Part shown: piece by piece, positions 18,213 through 25,989 of the stretch
How positions within the stretch are numbered: position 1 is the stretch's first letter
How the letters are laid out: each line of letters opens with the position of its first letter
Assembly (NCBI RefSeq): GCF_900142845.1
Contig: NZ_FSRU01000001.1
Span: 1,674,001-1,738,000, forward strand
Length of the DNA: 64,000 nucleotides
Origin: Paraburkholderia phenazinium
Lineage (GTDB): Bacteria; Pseudomonadota; Gammaproteobacteria; Burkholderiales; Burkholderiaceae
Reading direction: 5' to 3'
Made by a program: the position numbers and the translations under genes
The notes under the pieces: generated by a model
Seen by the model: only the letters and a program-made list of their open reading frames with translations
What the model was told of the DNA's origin: nothing
Database searches by the model: none

Positions 18213-18249
18213 GTCGACGACCTGTCTAGCCGGGGTTCTCGTTCTGGCT

Positions 18250-19176
18250 TTAGCCGCGCCGCGGCATGCACACGCAAGCTAGCGTTTCGGACACGGAGTA
18301 GAGCGGCAGCACCGCGCCCTGCCATGACGACGCGATGGCCCAGGGCAGGCGAGCGCCGACGGCCTGTGCTTCATCAATCGTATCAGCCGTATCGGCAGCC
18401 GCTTCGGCGTCCCCATCCCCATCCGCATCTGCGCTTGAAGACGCGTTCGGTTGCGCGTCGCCGTCGCCGGCACTGCCGGTCAGCTCGATGCGGTAACCAT
18501 GCCCATAGCGCGTACGCAGATGCACACCGGCGGCTCCGTTCAGATCTAGCTTCTTGCGCAGCTTGTAGATATGCTGCTCGAGCGTGCGGCCGACAATATC
18601 CTCGGTGCCGCCCCAGATCGCAGCGGCCATCTGCCTGCGGCTCACGTACTCGCCGGCCCGCGAAAACAGCAGCCACGCAATCGCGAACTCGCGCACGGTG
18701 AGGCGCACGCTGTGCGCGTCGATATGCACGGCGCTGGCGCGCCGGTCGAGCCGATAGCGGCCGAAGCTCAAGAAGTCGTCCGCGTGCGGGGGCGTGGCCG
18801 ACTGGATGCGGCGTAACGCAAGACGAGTTCGCGCGGCCAGTTCGCCGGGATTGAACGGCGCGAGGACGACGTCGTCCGCCCCTTCGCTGAACGCACGTTC
18901 GATGCTGCTTCGATCGGCAAACTCGCCCACCACAATCAGCGCGGCGCGCCGGTCGTCATAACAGGCGCGATGCGCGACTACCGCATGGGTCGAGTCGATA
19001 CCGTTCGACGCATCGACGAAAATCGCGTCGTAGTTGTCGCGGGTAATCGCTCGCGACAACGCGATATCGTCGCGAAAGCGCCGGTATTCGATGGCGTTGT
19101 CGCTGAAGTCGCTAAAGGACTGGCAAATCCGATTGAACAGATTGCCGTCGGTGGTCAACACGGCGAATTTCAACAT
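18250..19176 (-). CDS. HrpG-like response regulator, copy 1
   Basis: 308-residue OmpR-like protein: receiver domain (about 1-115) and winged-helix DNA-binding domain (about 130-235: 'LTVREFAIAWLLFSRAGEYV', 'GRTLEQHIYKLRKKLDLN', 'RTRYGHGYRIEL'), then a 70-residue acidic/Ala tail. It resembles HrpG, which activates hrpB in Ralstonia. The candidate phospho-Asp is kept ('DAIFVDAS'). The usual N-terminal acidic pair reads 'TTDG', and the conserved receiver Lys is replaced by Ala ('VVLAPF'). The ATG at 19176 (MLKFAV) has a GGAG ribosome-binding site; an upstream ATG at 19203 is less likely. Copy 2 lies 0.8 kb away. Confidence 0.8.
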   Translation of the reverse strand: MLKFAVLTTDGNLFNRICQSFSDFSDNAIEYRRFRDDIALSRAITRDNYDAIFVDASNGIDSTHAVVAHRACYDDRRAALIVVGEFADRSSIERAFSEGADDVVLAPFNPGELAARTRLALRRIQSATPPHADDFLSFGRYRLDRRASAVHIDAHSVRLTVREFAIAWLLFSRAGEYVSRRQMAAAIWGGTEDIVGRTLEQHIYKLRKKLDLNGAAGVHLRTRYGHGYRIELTGSAGDGDAQPNASSSADADGDGDAEAAADTADTIDEAQAVGARLPWAIASSWQGAVLPLYSVSETLACVCMPRRG

Positions 19177-19302
19177 GTTCTCCGGAGGTCGTGCGAGGGG
19201 CACGCTACGCCGCGGCTGTTGCGAGTGGGCGTAGGGATCGCGCCGTGCAACCGGCCAGCGGATCGACCGGTTGCACGGCAGAGGGAGCGGGCCGCGAGGC
19301 GC

Positions 19303-19740
19303 TTACTTGACCTGTTCGACCTGGCCGCGAATTTCGCCGCCCGGGTTCTTCGCGGTATGCACGTTGAAATACCAGTTGCCGGCGAGCAGGTCGCTTTCCT
19401 GCGCGGGGGTGAGTGTGGCCTGGCCTTCGATCGGGCTGGGCAGCTTGTCCATCGGAATCGGAATCACGACAGGCGCGTTCTTGCCTGCGGGTGCCGGGCC
19501 ATGAAAGTGCGCCATGCTGGCCGGGCCGGTGAGGTCCGCGTAGGTGACCTTCCACTGCAGCACTTTCGTCGACGTGTCGTAGGTGGCCGTCAGGTCGCCA
19601 TGTCCGTCGCTGGCTTTGGGCGGCACTTCGGTCGAGGCAAGCAGGTTGGCTTTCAGGTTCAGCGTGTCGGCAACCGCGAGCGCAGGTGCCGCGAGACTCA
19701 GCGACAAGACCATAGCCGTGAGCATTCGATTGATTTTCAT
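19303..19740 (-). CDS. Exported CHRD-domain protein
   Basis: 145-residue periplasmic or secreted protein with a signal peptide of about 25 residues ('SLSLAAPALAVADT') and one CHRD domain: 'ASTEVPPKASDGHGDLTATY', 'TGPASMAHFHGPAPAGKNAP', 'WYFNVHTAKNPGGEIRGQV'. CHRD domains are found in chordin and in bacterial exported proteins of unknown role; the His-rich HFHGP motif may bind metal. It sits on the same strand between the two hrpG-like genes but nothing in its sequence links it to secretion. Confidence 0.85.
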   Translation of the reverse strand: MKINRMLTAMVLSLSLAAPALAVADTLNLKANLLASTEVPPKASDGHGDLTATYDTSTKVLQWKVTYADLTGPASMAHFHGPAPAGKNAPVVIPIPMDKLPSPIEGQATLTPAQESDLLAGNWYFNVHTAKNPGGEIRGQVEQVK

Positions 19741-19979
19741 AGACGTCTCGTGGAATGGAAAGAGGATAACCTGCGACGCACGCGCGCCTTCGGGCGATGT
19801 GTGGCGACGCTGGTTACTCTATTGAACGCCTGGTGTCGGCGGCTTATTCCGTGACGCGACGGTCTTTTTTTGCACCCATGCACGGGATGAAACGGGCATG
19901 GTCACGCGCCTGCGACGCGCGCCGGCAGCGGCAGAGGACGGGCGCGGGACGCCCGCTTCGGAGGGAGCGTGTGCGGCCT

Positions 19980-20942
19980 CTAGCGGCGCTGTCGTGTGCC
20001 GTTGCGCAGCAAGGCGGCGGGGATGGAAAGCGAGGCGTACGTGCTGCTGTCGCTGCCCGCATGGGCGGTTTCCGTGGCGACGAAGTTCGCCACGAGGCTC
20101 GCGGAACCCGGAGCGCCGAGGTTCCAGAACGCCGCATATTGCCCCCACGGCTGGGCGGTGCGGGCGGCTTCGCTGTCGCGCGGATGAACGTCCAGAGCGC
20201 GGCAGGCGCGAGCGGCGAGCGTTGCTTCGGCGTCGATCTCCACCGTCGAATCGCAGAGCTCGATCCGGTAGCCGTGCGCATACATGGTCCGCAATTGCAC
20301 GCCCGAACTGCCGTTCAATTCCAGCTTCTTGCGCAGCTTGTAGATATGCTGTTCGAGCGTGCGGCCGACGATGTCCTCCGTGCTGCTCCAGATTGCGCCG
20401 GCAATCTGCCGCCGGCTCACATACTCGCCCGCTCGCGAGAACAGCAGCCACGCAATCGCAAACTCGCGCACCGTGAGACGCACGATGCGGTCGTTGACGA
20501 GCACCACGCCCGCACGCCGGTCGAGCTTGTAGGGACCCAGTGCGGCCGATTCTTCGGTGGGCGCGGCGGGCGTCGACTGGAAGCGGCGCAGTGCGAGAAA
20601 GGTACGCACGGCCAGTTCGCTGCGATCCACCGGCGACAGCACCACATCGTCGGCGCCCGCCTCGAAGGCGCGCTCGATGCTGTCGCGATCGGCGAAGGAG
20701 CCCACCACGATCAAGGGTGCTCGCCGGTCGCCATAACAGGCACGGCGGGCGAACACGGCGCGGGTCGAATCGATGCCGGTGGCCGCGTCGACGAGGATCG
20801 CGTGATAGTCCTCGCGATAGATCGCTCGCGACAACGCCACGTCGTCATGAAAACGGCAGCACTCGATCGTGTCGTCTCCAAAGCACTGGCATATCAGATT
20901 GAACAGATTGCTGTTGGTGGTCATCACGGCGAATTTCAACAT
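19980..20942 (-). CDS. HrpG-like response regulator, copy 2
   Basis: 320-residue paralogue of the regulator at 18250-19176. Receiver and winged-helix domains align closely ('REFAIAWLLFSRAGEYVSRR', 'TLEQHIYKLRKKLELN', 'YAHGYRIEL'), while the C-terminal tails differ completely. The phospho-Asp candidate is present ('HAILVDAA'); the N-terminal acidic pair is gone ('MTTNSNLF') and the receiver Lys is Ser ('VVLSPV'). The start at 20942 (MLKFAV) has an ideal GGAGG. Like copy 1 it probably acts on hrpB, perhaps without phosphorylation. The C-terminal 90 residues resemble no domain I know. Confidence 0.8.
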   Translation of the reverse strand: MLKFAVMTTNSNLFNLICQCFGDDTIECCRFHDDVALSRAIYREDYHAILVDAATGIDSTRAVFARRACYGDRRAPLIVVGSFADRDSIERAFEAGADDVVLSPVDRSELAVRTFLALRRFQSTPAAPTEESAALGPYKLDRRAGVVLVNDRIVRLTVREFAIAWLLFSRAGEYVSRRQIAGAIWSSTEDIVGRTLEQHIYKLRKKLELNGSSGVQLRTMYAHGYRIELCDSTVEIDAEATLAARACRALDVHPRDSEAARTAQPWGQYAAFWNLGAPGSASLVANFVATETAHAGSDSSTYASLSIPAALLRNGTRQRR

Positions 20943-21421
20943 GCCCTCCAGGACGGATACCAACGGTTGTGCTCCGAATGACGAACTGCACGACCCGAAA
21001 ATTAAGACCCTTAAAATATCAGGGCTGTAACGAATTGTTTCCCCTTGAGGGTTGGCGGTTTACAGGTAAACATCGGTGTTTGAAGTCGCCTGAATTGTTA
21101 CGACGAATAACGACGCAGATACCGGAAAGATGTCGTAAGTTATGTGCCTAAGCGGGCGCCCGGTATCAATTGCTGGCTTTCGCTCAAGGCCAGGTAAAAA
21201 GGCCGGAAATGGCCGTCAACACTCGGCGATGTATAGGTTCGCGCCACCTTTCAATGTCGCAAGGCGGATTAAGCTTTGTTGAGGATCGACTAAACAAATC
21301 GCAAGGCGCGGCTTCGCGTTTGCATGAGCTTTGTTGAATCTATGCGTGAAGGGCCTCTTTAAACTCGCTTTAAATCCCGCTTGATTCCCTTCACGCCTGA
21401 CGATCCTGCTCTGAGCTGCCC
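20943..21421. other. 479-bp divergent intergenic region with palindrome and repeats
   Basis: No gene is seen here between the hrpG-like copy 2 and the Rieske oxygenase. It is AT-richer than its surroundings. It contains a perfect palindrome GTTTAC-AG-GTAAAC (21058-21071) and two imperfect direct repeats sharing TCGCAAGGCG (21257-21266 and 21299-21308) and AGCTTTGTTGA (21272-21282 and 21327-21337). No PIP box was found. It likely carries promoters for both flanking genes. Confidence 0.5.
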
Positions 21422-22579
21422 ATGTCCTTCCTGTTGAATGCGTGGTATGTCGCTGCCTTTGCGCACGAGGTGCGCGCCGATGCGCCGTTTGCGCGCACGC
21501 TGCTCGGGCGGCCGGTGGTGTTGTATCGCGATGCCGCGCAACGCGCGATCGCGCTCGACGATCGTTGCGCGCATCGCTTCGCGCCGCTTTCCAAAGGGCG
21601 CGTCGTTGACGGTGCGCTCGAATGTCCGTATCACGGCCTGCGCTTCGGCGCGTCCGGACAGTGCGTGCACAATCCGCACGGCGATGGGCGCGTGCCGGCC
21701 GGCGCACATGTGCGGACCTATCCGGCTATCGAGCGTTACGGCGCGGTCTGGTTCTGGCCGGGCGATCCGCAACGTGCCGATGCGTCGCTGCTGCCGTCGT
21801 TTCCATTTGTAGATCCCGACACGGCGCTTATGCAGGATGGCTATCTGCTCACGCGTGCTCACTACCAGTTGAGTGCCGACAACCTGCTCGATCTGAGTCA
21901 CTTCCAGTTTCTGCATCCCGATACGTTGGGCAGCGAAGCGATTGCGCGCGGCGAGGTGCAGTCCGGCAGTCTCGGCGATACGGTCTGGGTGCGCCGGCTT
22001 GCGCACGACGAAGTGTTGCCGCCGTTCGTCGCGAATGGCTTTGGCATTCCGCCCGGCACGCGAGTCGACCGCTGGATGGATGTGCGCTGGACCCCACCTG
22101 GTCTGCTGTCGATCATGGTGGGCGTCACGCCGGCGGGCATGCCTCGCGAGGCGGGGCTGATCGCGCCGTCGGCGCATTGGCTCACGCCCGAGACCGAGCG
22201 GACCACGCACTATTTCTTTGCCTTCGGCTTGCCCAAGGAGATGGGCGAGGCGGGCCGCGAGCTGGTGCGGTATGCGGTGGATGGCTTGATGAAACCGTTC
22301 GAGCAGGAAGACCTGCCGATGCTCGAAGCGCAGCAACGCAATCTGGGCGACAACGATTTCTGGGCGCTGCAACCGGCCTTGCTGCCGCTCGACGCGGGCG
22401 CGATTCGCGCTCGCCGGGTGATGGAGCGATTGCTGGCGGAGGAGCGTGCGGCTGGTGTAGCCGGTGTGGCGCAGGGGCCGGTTAGTCAAATGCCTGGGCA
22501 GACGCCCGCGAGTGAGACAGCGGCGACGCAGACGGTGCCGGTCGAATCGCTGCGCCGTTCTTCGTGCGCGGCGGCGTAG
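21422..22579 (+). CDS. Rieske [2Fe-2S] aromatic-ring oxygenase, alpha-subunit type
   Basis: 385-residue non-heme iron oxygenase of the vanillate demethylase/VanA class. The Rieske motif is complete: 'CAH' plus 17 residues, then 'CPYHG'. The catalytic iron site shows 'DNLLDLSHFQFLH' (Asp, His, His). The catalytic domain is followed by a 60-residue Ala/Gly/Thr tail. Such enzymes O-demethylate or hydroxylate aromatic substrates and need a separate reductase, which is not in this window. The stop overlaps the start region of the MenD-like gene, so the substrate is probably connected to that enzyme. It is not close enough to known subfamilies for me to name a substrate. Confidence 0.85.
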   Translation: MSFLLNAWYVAAFAHEVRADAPFARTLLGRPVVLYRDAAQRAIALDDRCAHRFAPLSKGRVVDGALECPYHGLRFGASGQCVHNPHGDGRVPAGAHVRTYPAIERYGAVWFWPGDPQRADASLLPSFPFVDPDTALMQDGYLLTRAHYQLSADNLLDLSHFQFLHPDTLGSEAIARGEVQSGSLGDTVWVRRLAHDEVLPPFVANGFGIPPGTRVDRWMDVRWTPPGLLSIMVGVTPAGMPREAGLIAPSAHWLTPETERTTHYFFAFGLPKEMGEAGRELVRYAVDGLMKPFEQEDLPMLEAQQRNLGDNDFWALQPALLPLDAGAIRARRVMERLLAEERAAGVAGVAQGPVSQMPGQTPASETAATQTVPVESLRRSSCAAA

Positions 22580-24540
22580 TGGCGGCCGTCCTCGAGTCGC
22601 GCGTCGCGGCCGGATCGCTGAACGCGGTATGGGTGGAGGGTATTGCCGATGCGCTCAGCGCGGCGGGCGTGCGCCATGCCGTGCTGTGTCCAGGCGGACG
22701 GGCGAGCGCGATGTGCCTTGCTCTCGACGCGCATGCCGGCATCGCGGTCGAGCTGGTCAGCACCGACGAGCGCAGCGGCGCCTTCGCGGCGCTCGGCATG
22801 GCGAAGGCCACCGGCACGCCGGTGGCGATCGTCACGACTTCCGGTTCAGCAATGGCGAATGTTTTGCCGGCGCTGATCGAAGCCGATGCGTGCGATATTC
22901 CGCTCGTCGTGCTGACCTGCGACCGGCCGCGTGCTTTGCGCGGCGCAGGCTTCGGACAGATGGCCGATCATCTCGGCGCAACGCGTGCCTTCGTGCGGGC
23001 GCAGGCCGATCTCGACGATCCCTTTGATTCTGCGGCTGCGTTTGAGGCTGCACGTACGCTGTTAAACCGCGCGCTGGCCGCAATGCATGGCGTGTGCCGA
23101 AGCGATGTGGCGGTGCTGGCTTTACGCCCTTTACGCGTCGACGAGCATCCGTCTCCTGTGCGTGCGGCGCCTGGCCCGGTGCATGTGAATGTGCCGCTTG
23201 CCGGGGTCTACGACGCCACCGAAACTCATCCCGTCTCCGCCGATACGGTGATAGTCGCGCGCGAGCAGCGCGCGTTCGGGATTCCCGCAGCAGCGCTGCG
23301 CGAAGCTCAGGCGACGCCTGCTTCGATCGTCGGGCGTGTGATGGCGAGCGTGCGGGGCAGGCGGCGCGAGCGATCGATTGACGCTGGACTCGACGGTCTG
23401 ATCGTCGTGGGACCGGAGCCGGGCGTATCGCTCGAGGCGATCTTCAGGTTCGCTACGGCGACGGGATTTCCGGTCCTCGCGGATGCCGGCAGCGGCCTGC
23501 GCGCGGGACCCGCGGCGCTGGCGCCGGCGCAGGCCGCTCGTGGTGCGCCGGGGGCGTTGATCGTCAATGCATTCGACGTGCTGGGCGGCAGTGCGCGTAT
23601 GGCCGATGCTCGGCCGGACCTGATCGTCCGCTTTGGCCTCGCGCCGGTGCTGCCTTTGCTGCATACGTATCTCGAAGCGCTGGCCGATGTGCCCGCGATC
23701 AAGATCGCGCCGCATCGTGTGGCGCATGATTATCTGCATCAGGCGCTCGATCCGCGCGATGTGCTGGTTGCGCCCACAACGGTCGAGTTGGGTGAGATGG
23801 CGCGTGCGCTGGGTGACGCGGTGCGCGGGCATTTGACCGGTGCAGCAGCGGCGTCCGCTACGGTAGATGTATCGTGCCCGGTCGCTTTCGCGTGGCGCGA
23901 CCGGTGGGCCAGCGTCGCCAGCTATGGTGCACGCGAGCGGCGCGCCTGTGTCGCGAAGCTCGGCTGGGGCGAAGTAGCGGCGGCTCATCAACTCTTCGCT
24001 GCAACGGGCTTTGGGTTTGTGCATATCGGCAACTCGATGTCGATGCGGCACGCCGATATCGGCTATGACGTCCGCGCTGAACCGCAGGACGTCTATGTCA
24101 ATCGCGGCGTGAGCGGCATCGACGGCACGCTGTCCACGTTTATCGGCGAAGCGCTCGTGCGGCGCGATGCAGGTTTGCTTGTGCTAGGCGATCAGGCGGT
24201 GATTCACGATCTGTCGGCGTTAGCCAGTGCGCAACGGGTGACGACGCCCGCCTGCGTATGCGTGGTCGATAACGGTGGCGGGGCGATTTTCGACTTTTTG
24301 CCGATTGCGCAGTCGCCGGCGTATGGACGGACGATTCGCAATCCTTACCGGATCGATATTGCTGCGTTGGCGCAGGGTTTTGGATTGACGCATCGGCGTG
24401 TTGCAAGCCGTGAAGCGCTGCGCGACGCACTCGAAGCATCGCGCCAACACGCGGGCGTGACGATTGTCGAAATCGCCGTCGACGCTTTTTCCGGCATGGA
24501 GCAAATGCAGTTGCTCGCGCAAGCATTGGGAGCGGACTGA
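22564..24540 (+). CDS. MenD-like ThDP-dependent enzyme (SEPHCHC synthase homologue)
   Basis: 658-residue three-domain thiamine-diphosphate enzyme. MenD hallmarks are 'CPGGR' (substrate Arg), 'STDERSGAFAALGMAKATG' with the ThDP-activating Glu at residue 69, 'TSGSAMANVLPALIEA', 'DRP...GFGQ', 'GNSMSMR', 'NRGVSGIDGTLSTF', and the cofactor motif 'GD...VVDNGGGAIFDFLP'. In MenD proper the last reads VVNNNGG. MenD adds 2-oxoglutarate to isochorismate in menaquinone synthesis. Burkholderiaceae normally use ubiquinone, and no other men gene is nearby, so a specialised role is inferred. GTG at 22564 or 22579 are both plausible starts. It is about 100 residues longer than E. coli MenD. Confidence 0.8.
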   Translation: MRGGVVAAVLESRVAAGSLNAVWVEGIADALSAAGVRHAVLCPGGRASAMCLALDAHAGIAVELVSTDERSGAFAALGMAKATGTPVAIVTTSGSAMANVLPALIEADACDIPLVVLTCDRPRALRGAGFGQMADHLGATRAFVRAQADLDDPFDSAAAFEAARTLLNRALAAMHGVCRSDVAVLALRPLRVDEHPSPVRAAPGPVHVNVPLAGVYDATETHPVSADTVIVAREQRAFGIPAAALREAQATPASIVGRVMASVRGRRRERSIDAGLDGLIVVGPEPGVSLEAIFRFATATGFPVLADAGSGLRAGPAALAPAQAARGAPGALIVNAFDVLGGSARMADARPDLIVRFGLAPVLPLLHTYLEALADVPAIKIAPHRVAHDYLHQALDPRDVLVAPTTVELGEMARALGDAVRGHLTGAAAASATVDVSCPVAFAWRDRWASVASYGARERRACVAKLGWGEVAAAHQLFAATGFGFVHIGNSMSMRHADIGYDVRAEPQDVYVNRGVSGIDGTLSTFIGEALVRRDAGLLVLGDQAVIHDLSALASAQRVTTPACVCVVDNGGGAIFDFLPIAQSPAYGRTIRNPYRIDIAALAQGFGLTHRRVASREALRDALEASRQHAGVTIVEIAVDAFSGMEQMQLLAQALGAD

Positions 24541-25904
24541 TGTGGGAGATGGCTGAGGACCACGATCCGCTGCGCCGTTCGCTTGCCGCGCTGCAACGCT
24601 ACGCTAGCGCGGCGGCGCCGGATGAAGTCTTCCTCGACGATATGCAGCAGCGGATCGATGCTTCGGCCAATTCGCAAGGGCACGGGCCCGTCCCAACCCA
24701 CGCGCCACGCCTGCGCATTCTCCTGCTCGGCTACAGCGGCGCGGGCAACACTGGCGCCGATCTGCGCACCATCGAAACGATCGCACAACTGCAGCGCCTG
24801 CTGGCGCCACGCGAGCCCGACATCACGCTATTTGCGTTAGGCGACTGCTTCGACCATCCCGTACTGGCGACCACGCCAAAGCTCACGCCCGCGTTGCCCT
24901 ACCTGCCGGATGCGCTCGACGCCGCGATTCGCGATGCCGATCTCGTCCTGAACGTCGAAGGCTCCACGTACACATCGAAGTTTTCCGATTCGCTTGCCGG
25001 CATCCTGATTGGCGGTGTGGCGCTGGCCGACGCGCATGGCCGGCCGGCCATCGCCTACGGCGTCGATAGCGGGACGATGAGCGCGGCGCTCACGCGCTTC
25101 GTCACGCGCAACGCGGCGCGCGGCCAGATCCTCTGCCGCAATGAGACCGCTCGCGCGCACCTCGCGCCCCTTGACGTGCAGGCGCAGCTCGGCGCAGACA
25201 CCGCATGGACCTATCGCGCGCCCCACAGCGCGCGTGCAGCCGCACGCGGTTCGCGCATCGCTGCGCTATGCCCTAACAACCCGTTCTGGTGGCCGGTCGT
25301 CGCGGATGCGGCGCGCGCGCGCCTGCTCGATGCGCGGCGCGAAGTCTCGCCGTTTCGCTACGGGCCGTTGCATTTCCACAGTTGGGATGACACGCGCACC
25401 GCAGCGTACGACGCCTACCTCGCGCGTTTCGCCGACATCGCCGAAGGGCTGCGGCAGCAGGGCTACACCCCTGTGCTGGTCGGCATGGAACAGCTCGATC
25501 GTGCAGCGTGCGCCGATCTGGCGGCACGTTTGCCGTTCCCGGTAGAGATTGTCGCGCGGGGCGCCGAGCGGCTAGACGAAGTTGCGGCTACGGTCGCCCA
25601 GGCGGCCTGCGTCGTGACGACGCGATATCATGCCGCCGTGCTGGCGATGTCGCATGGTGTGCCGGTGTTCGGCCTGTCGATGGATCCGCGGATCGACCGC
25701 CTGTTAGCCGAGGCGGGATGTGCTCAATGGCGCGCGGCCTGCGATGCGGAAGACAGCACGCAAGCGGCGCTGGCGCAACTTGGCATGCTTGAGGCGCCGC
25801 ACGTTCGGGCTGAGCTGATCGCATGTTACGACCGCTATGCCGACGCGCAGCGGTCGCGTTTCGAGGAGATGGGCCGACAGGTTTTGGGGGCGCTGGGGCT
25901 TTGA
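24540..25904 (+). CDS. Polysaccharide pyruvyl transferase-family protein
   Basis: 454-residue protein of the CsaB/WcaK-type pyruvyl transferase family, with two Rossmann-like halves. 'RILLLGYSGAGNTGADLRTI' forms the first nucleotide-binding-like loop, 'DLVLNVEGSTYTSKFS' follows, and the family signature is 'TTRYHAAVLAMSHGVPVFGL'. These enzymes transfer pyruvate from phosphoenolpyruvate to sugars as a ketal. There are no glycosyltransferases around it. It overlaps the MenD-like gene by one base (TGATG), so it probably works on that enzyme's product or a conjugate of it. The first 55 residues are a non-conserved extension. Confidence 0.8.
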   Translation: MWEMAEDHDPLRRSLAALQRYASAAAPDEVFLDDMQQRIDASANSQGHGPVPTHAPRLRILLLGYSGAGNTGADLRTIETIAQLQRLLAPREPDITLFALGDCFDHPVLATTPKLTPALPYLPDALDAAIRDADLVLNVEGSTYTSKFSDSLAGILIGGVALADAHGRPAIAYGVDSGTMSAALTRFVTRNAARGQILCRNETARAHLAPLDVQAQLGADTAWTYRAPHSARAAARGSRIAALCPNNPFWWPVVADAARARLLDARREVSPFRYGPLHFHSWDDTRTAAYDAYLARFADIAEGLRQQGYTPVLVGMEQLDRAACADLAARLPFPVEIVARGAERLDEVAATVAQAACVVTTRYHAAVLAMSHGVPVFGLSMDPRIDRLLAEAGCAQWRAACDAEDSTQAALAQLGMLEAPHVRAELIACYDRYADAQRSRFEEMGRQVLGALGL

Positions 25905-25989
25905 GCGTTGCCGCCGTGGCTCCGTTTCGGTCGTAGGGCGCCGTCCCGACGTGAAGTCAATGCAACTCGGGCACGACTCAAACCCGTCC

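Noticed and set aside
21238..21337. A possible PIP box before the Rieske oxygenase
   Set aside because: TTCGC occurs at 21238 and 21313, but neither has a partner at the correct distance.
22564..24540. Acetolactate synthase or benzoylformate decarboxylase
   Set aside because: The NRGxSGIDG and GNSxxxR motifs and the PGGR loop are specific to the MenD branch of ThDP enzymes.
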